Shown here piece by piece: positions 6,513 through 8,169 of a stretch of 8,169 bases of DNA. Below the pieces are notes generated by a model, which made no database searches, was not told the DNA's origin, and saw only the letters and a list, made by a program, of their open reading frames with translations. Every line of letters begins with the position of its first letter. The stretch's first letter is position 1. The position numbers and the translations under genes are program-made. Location: contig JBHEPF010000151.1 of assembly GCA_046260445.1 (NCBI GenBank), positions 1-8,169 of the forward strand, read 5' to 3'. Source of the DNA: F2B08 sp046260445 (lineage in GTDB: Bacteria; Actinomycetota; Actinomycetes; Actinomycetales; Dermatophilaceae).

Positions 6513-6947
6513 TCAGAGCTCGGGGAACCAGATCGCGATCTCGCGGGCGGCCGACTCCGGGGAGTCCGAGCCGTGGACGACGTTCTGCTGGACCTTGGTG
6601 CCCCAGTCGCGGGCGAGGTCGCCGCGGATGCTGCCCGGGGCGGCGTCGGTCGGGTTGGTGGCGCCGGCGAGCGAGCGGAAGCCGGGGATGCACCCCTCGC
6701 CCTCGATGAGCGCGGCGGTCACCGGACCGGACGACATGAACTCGAGGAGCGGCTCGTAGAACGGCTTGCCCTCGTGCTCGGCGTAGTGCTCGGCCAGCAT
6801 CTCGCGAGTGGGGCTGACGATGCGCAGGGCGACCAGCGCATACCCCTTGGCTTCGATGCGGCGGAGCACCTCGCCGGTGAGTCGGCGGGCGAAGCCATCG
6901 GGCTTGATCAGGACGAGGGAGCGCTCTGGCGCAGAAGATTCGGTCAC
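6513..6947 (-). CDS. ndk: Nucleoside diphosphate kinase
   Basis: Cytoplasmic enzyme that transfers the gamma-phosphate of ATP to nucleoside diphosphates through a phosphohistidine, keeping NTP and dNTP pools balanced. At 144 residues it is near the usual bacterial length. Visible are the N-terminal strand with LVLIKPDG (Lys15), the FYEPLLEFMSSGPV region (63-76), APGSIRGD (103-110) and the active-site NVVHGSDS with phosphorylated His125, then SAAREIAIWFPE. The segment before His125 (ARDWGTKVQQN) is slightly longer than in the shortest Ndk proteins. I start at the GTG at 6947, which has TAGGGT 7 nt upstream and gives MTESSAPERSLVLIKPDG. A GTG at 6956, three codons earlier, is an alternative. 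It follows the DUF4233 gene by 18 nt. An internal piece encoding EGCIPGFRS recurs in the scar at 5511-5547. Confidence 0.96.
   Translation of the reverse strand: MTESSAPERSLVLIKPDGFARRLTGEVLRRIEAKGYALVALRIVSPTREMLAEHYAEHEGKPFYEPLLEFMSSGPVTAALIEGEGCIPGFRSLAGATNPTDAAPGSIRGDLARDWGTKVQQNVVHGSDSPESAAREIAIWFPEL
6665..6702 (-). repeat. Short repeat of an ndk internal segment (parent copy inside ndk)
   Basis: The ndk codons for roughly residues 83-94 (around EGCIPGFRSLAG), of which a near-identical piece is present in the scar at 5511-5547. Confidence 0.8.
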
Positions 6948-6954
6948 GCGCTCC

Positions 6955-6960
6955 ACCCTA
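6955..6960 (-). promoter_or_regulatory. Candidate -10 hexamer for a leaderless ndk transcript
   Basis: Minus-strand TAGGGT fits TANNNT, 7 nt before the GTG at 6947. It overlaps the alternative GTG at 6956. It would let ndk be transcribed separately from the DUF4233 gene just upstream. Confidence 0.35.
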
Positions 6961-6965
6961 ACTTC

Positions 6966-7355
6966 TCAGGCGGTCGCCTCCCGCGCAGCCATCATCGCCT
7001 CGACCTTGGCCCCCTGGACCAGGCAGAGGACCCACAGGCCGAGGAAGATGGCCCCGACGATGAACATCGCCCCCACCACCAGACCGCTCGCGAGGGTGAG
7101 CGCCTGGCACAGCCAGCCGAGAGGCAGGCCGATCCTTGTCCGCATGAGTCCGGCGGCCAGGATGCAGAGCACGGCCAGACCGAGCCCCCCATAGAGGTAT
7201 GCGTCCGCGCGGCTGTCGTTGTTCGCGACCGCTATTCCTCGGGCCACCATGGCGCCGAAGGAGATCGAGAGCGCCTGCCCGACGAGGACGGTCGCGAGCA
7301 TGCGCCAGGTGAACTTCCCGAGCGTTCCGGTGAACCTGATGGCGGGCTGCGGCAT
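6966..7355 (-). CDS. DUF4233-type small integral membrane protein
   Basis: A 129-residue membrane protein of unknown function. Four hydrophobic segments are visible at about 19-38, 54-70, 77-95 and 96-113, with short charged ends and a basic N-terminus (IRFTGTLGKFTWR). Size, topology, the pattern LGWLCQ...GAMFIVGAIFLGLWVLC and position directly before ndk match the DUF4233 proteins that sit between folC and ndk in many actinobacteria; the match is from memory of the family. I chose the ATG at 7355, which has TACCGT exactly 6 nt upstream, a leaderless arrangement. A GTG at 7394 would add 13 residues and leave only 10 nt after the transporter stop. The neighbour upstream is a transporter rather than folC, which is unusual. 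Confidence 0.75.
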   Translation of the reverse strand: MPQPAIRFTGTLGKFTWRMLATVLVGQALSISFGAMVARGIAVANNDSRADAYLYGGLGLAVLCILAAGLMRTRIGLPLGWLCQALTLASGLVVGAMFIVGAIFLGLWVLCLVQGAKVEAMMAAREATA

Positions 7356-7361
7356 GGGTCT

Positions 7362-7367
7362 ACGGTA
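7362..7367 (-). promoter_or_regulatory. Candidate -10 hexamer for a leaderless DUF4233 transcript
   Basis: Minus-strand TACCGT fits TANNNT and is separated by 6 nt from the ATG at 7355, so transcription would begin at the start codon. No Shine-Dalgarno sequence is visible before that ATG. No good -35 box is seen. Confidence 0.4.
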
Positions 7368-7388
7368 CGTGGGCGTGCGCTTCCCACG
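7368..7388 (-). terminator. Hairpin after the transporter gene
   Basis: 6-bp inverted repeat (CGTGGG / CCCACG) with a 9-nt loop, starting 16 nt beyond the transporter stop and directly abutting the candidate -10 of the DUF4233 gene. It has no T tract. It could be a weak terminator for the transporter. Confidence 0.3.
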
Positions 7389-7404
7389 GGCCACGGATCA
7401 CGGC

Positions 7405-8169
7405 TCAGTAGGCGATGCCGAACACCCAGGCGGCGATGGTGAGCACGGTGCCGGTGATGAGGAAGATGCCGGCGACGTTGAGCCAGACTCCCCCGCGGAC
7501 CATCTGCCCGATGGTGACGTATCCGGAGCCGAAGGCGATCGCGTTGGGCGGTGTCGCGACCGGGAGCATGAACGCGCAGGTCGCGGCCAGCGCGACGGGG
7601 ATGGTGAGCAGCAGCGGGTCGGCGCCGATGCCGAGGGCCACGCCGCCCGCGACGGGCAGGAAGGTCGCAGCGGTCGCGGTGTTGGAGGTGAGCTCGGTGA
7701 GGAAGATGATCCCGGCCGACAGCAGCAGGATCGTCAGGACTGTCGGCAGGCCGCCCACACCGGCCGTCTGCGCCCCGATCCACTCGGTGAGGCCCGAAGA
7801 CCCGAACTGGCTCGACAGCGCCAGCCCTCCGCCGAAGAGGAGCAGCACGCCCCAGGGCAGCTGCTCGGCCGCGCGCCAGGTCATGAGGCGGACCCCGCGG
7901 GCCGCGCCGGCGGGGAGGGTGAAGAGCAGCAGGGCCACGACCATCGCGATCCCCGCGTCGCTGATGGGCGTGTTCTCCGGCCAGATGAGCGGGACCGAGA
8001 CCCAGGAGGCGGCGGCGAGGGTGAAGATCGCGGCGACCCGCTTCTCGCCCGTGGAGGGCGGGCCGAGCGCACGGATCTCCTCGTCGATGAGCTCCTTGCC
8101 GCCGGGGATGTCGCGGATCTCGGGCTTGAAGATGACCTTGTTCAGCATGAACCAGCAGATGACGAGGAA
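7405..8169 (-). CDS. DASS/SLC13-type sodium:dicarboxylate symporter (N-terminus beyond window edge)
   Basis: Inner-membrane symporter of the divalent anion:Na+ family, which imports C4-dicarboxylates or citrate with sodium. The window holds the last 254 residues of a family usually near 470-520; the frame is open to base 8169. Seen in order are a cytoplasmic linker (IPGGKELIDEE), hydrophobic segments, the signature WGVLLLFGGGLALSSQF, a helix ending in ELTSNTATAATFLP (SNT codons at about 7678-7686), then TPPNAIAFGSG and a last helix ending WVFGIAY. The SNT motif and the PPNA...FGSG segment correspond to the second half of the inverted repeat that binds sodium and substrate. Substrate cannot be told from this half. 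It stops 49 nt before the DUF4233 gene, a place where folC is common in actinobacteria, so it may be an accessory insertion. Confidence 0.9.
   Translation of the reverse strand, partial: FLVICWFMLNKVIFKPEIRDIPGGKELIDEEIRALGPPSTGEKRVAAIFTLAAASWVSVPLIWPENTPISDAGIAMVVALLLFTLPAGAARGVRLMTWRAAEQLPWGVLLLFGGGLALSSQFGSSGLTEWIGAQTAGVGGLPTVLTILLLSAGIIFLTELTSNTATAATFLPVAGGVALGIGADPLLLTIPVALAATCAFMLPVATPPNAIAFGSGYVTIGQMVRGGVWLNVAGIFLITGTVLTIAAWVFGIAY

Noticed and set aside
5562..7442. Plus-strand open frame of over 600 codons across cueP, ndk and the DUF4233 gene
   Set aside because: It is antisense to three recognisable minus-strand genes, and its translation shows only compositional bias and no domain.

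Overview
The window comes from a very GC-rich actinobacterium. The codons end almost always in G or C, and the genes ndk, a DUF4233 membrane protein and mreB lie close together in one orientation, as they commonly do in Actinobacteria. A Micrococcales member is my best guess, but that is inference. Every gene I can support lies on the minus strand, so the transcription order runs from right to left.

In that order the window holds: (1) the C-terminal half of a DASS/SLC13-type sodium:dicarboxylate symporter, 7405-8169, cut by the right edge; (2) a small DUF4233-type membrane protein, 6966-7355; (3) nucleoside diphosphate kinase ndk, 6513-6947; (4) a CueP-family copper-binding lipoprotein, 5733-6326; (5) a 411-bp gene-free stretch, 5322-5732, containing a chimeric gene scar; (6) a very large patatin-like lipid hydrolase with a DUF3376-type block and about eight C-terminal membrane segments, 1014-5321; (7) mreB, 1-942, cut by the left edge.

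The most unusual object is the scar at 5511-5626. It joins a copy of the first ~27 codons of mreB (80 bp with 6 mismatches, including 61 identical bp) head-to-tail to a ~37-bp copy of the middle of ndk. Both pieces keep the orientation of their parent genes, which flank the scar in this same window. That is the structure expected of a novel joint left by a tandem duplication that ran from inside ndk to inside mreB. The patatin gene now lies between the mreB scar copy and the real mreB, so it is bracketed by direct repeats 4,684 bp apart. cueP and the patatin gene therefore look like accessory genes in a rearranged ndk-mreB interval.

Functionally the window mixes housekeeping genes (MreB cell-shape actin, Ndk nucleotide balancing) with envelope functions: copper handling outside the membrane, membrane lipid hydrolysis and dicarboxylate uptake. 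I see no evidence that they form one pathway. Three starts (mreB, ndk, DUF4233) have a TANNNT hexamer 6-7 nt before the start codon, which suggests leaderless transcripts. The patatin gene and cueP instead have Shine-Dalgarno sequences. I found no tRNA, rRNA, CRISPR array, transposase or recombinase.
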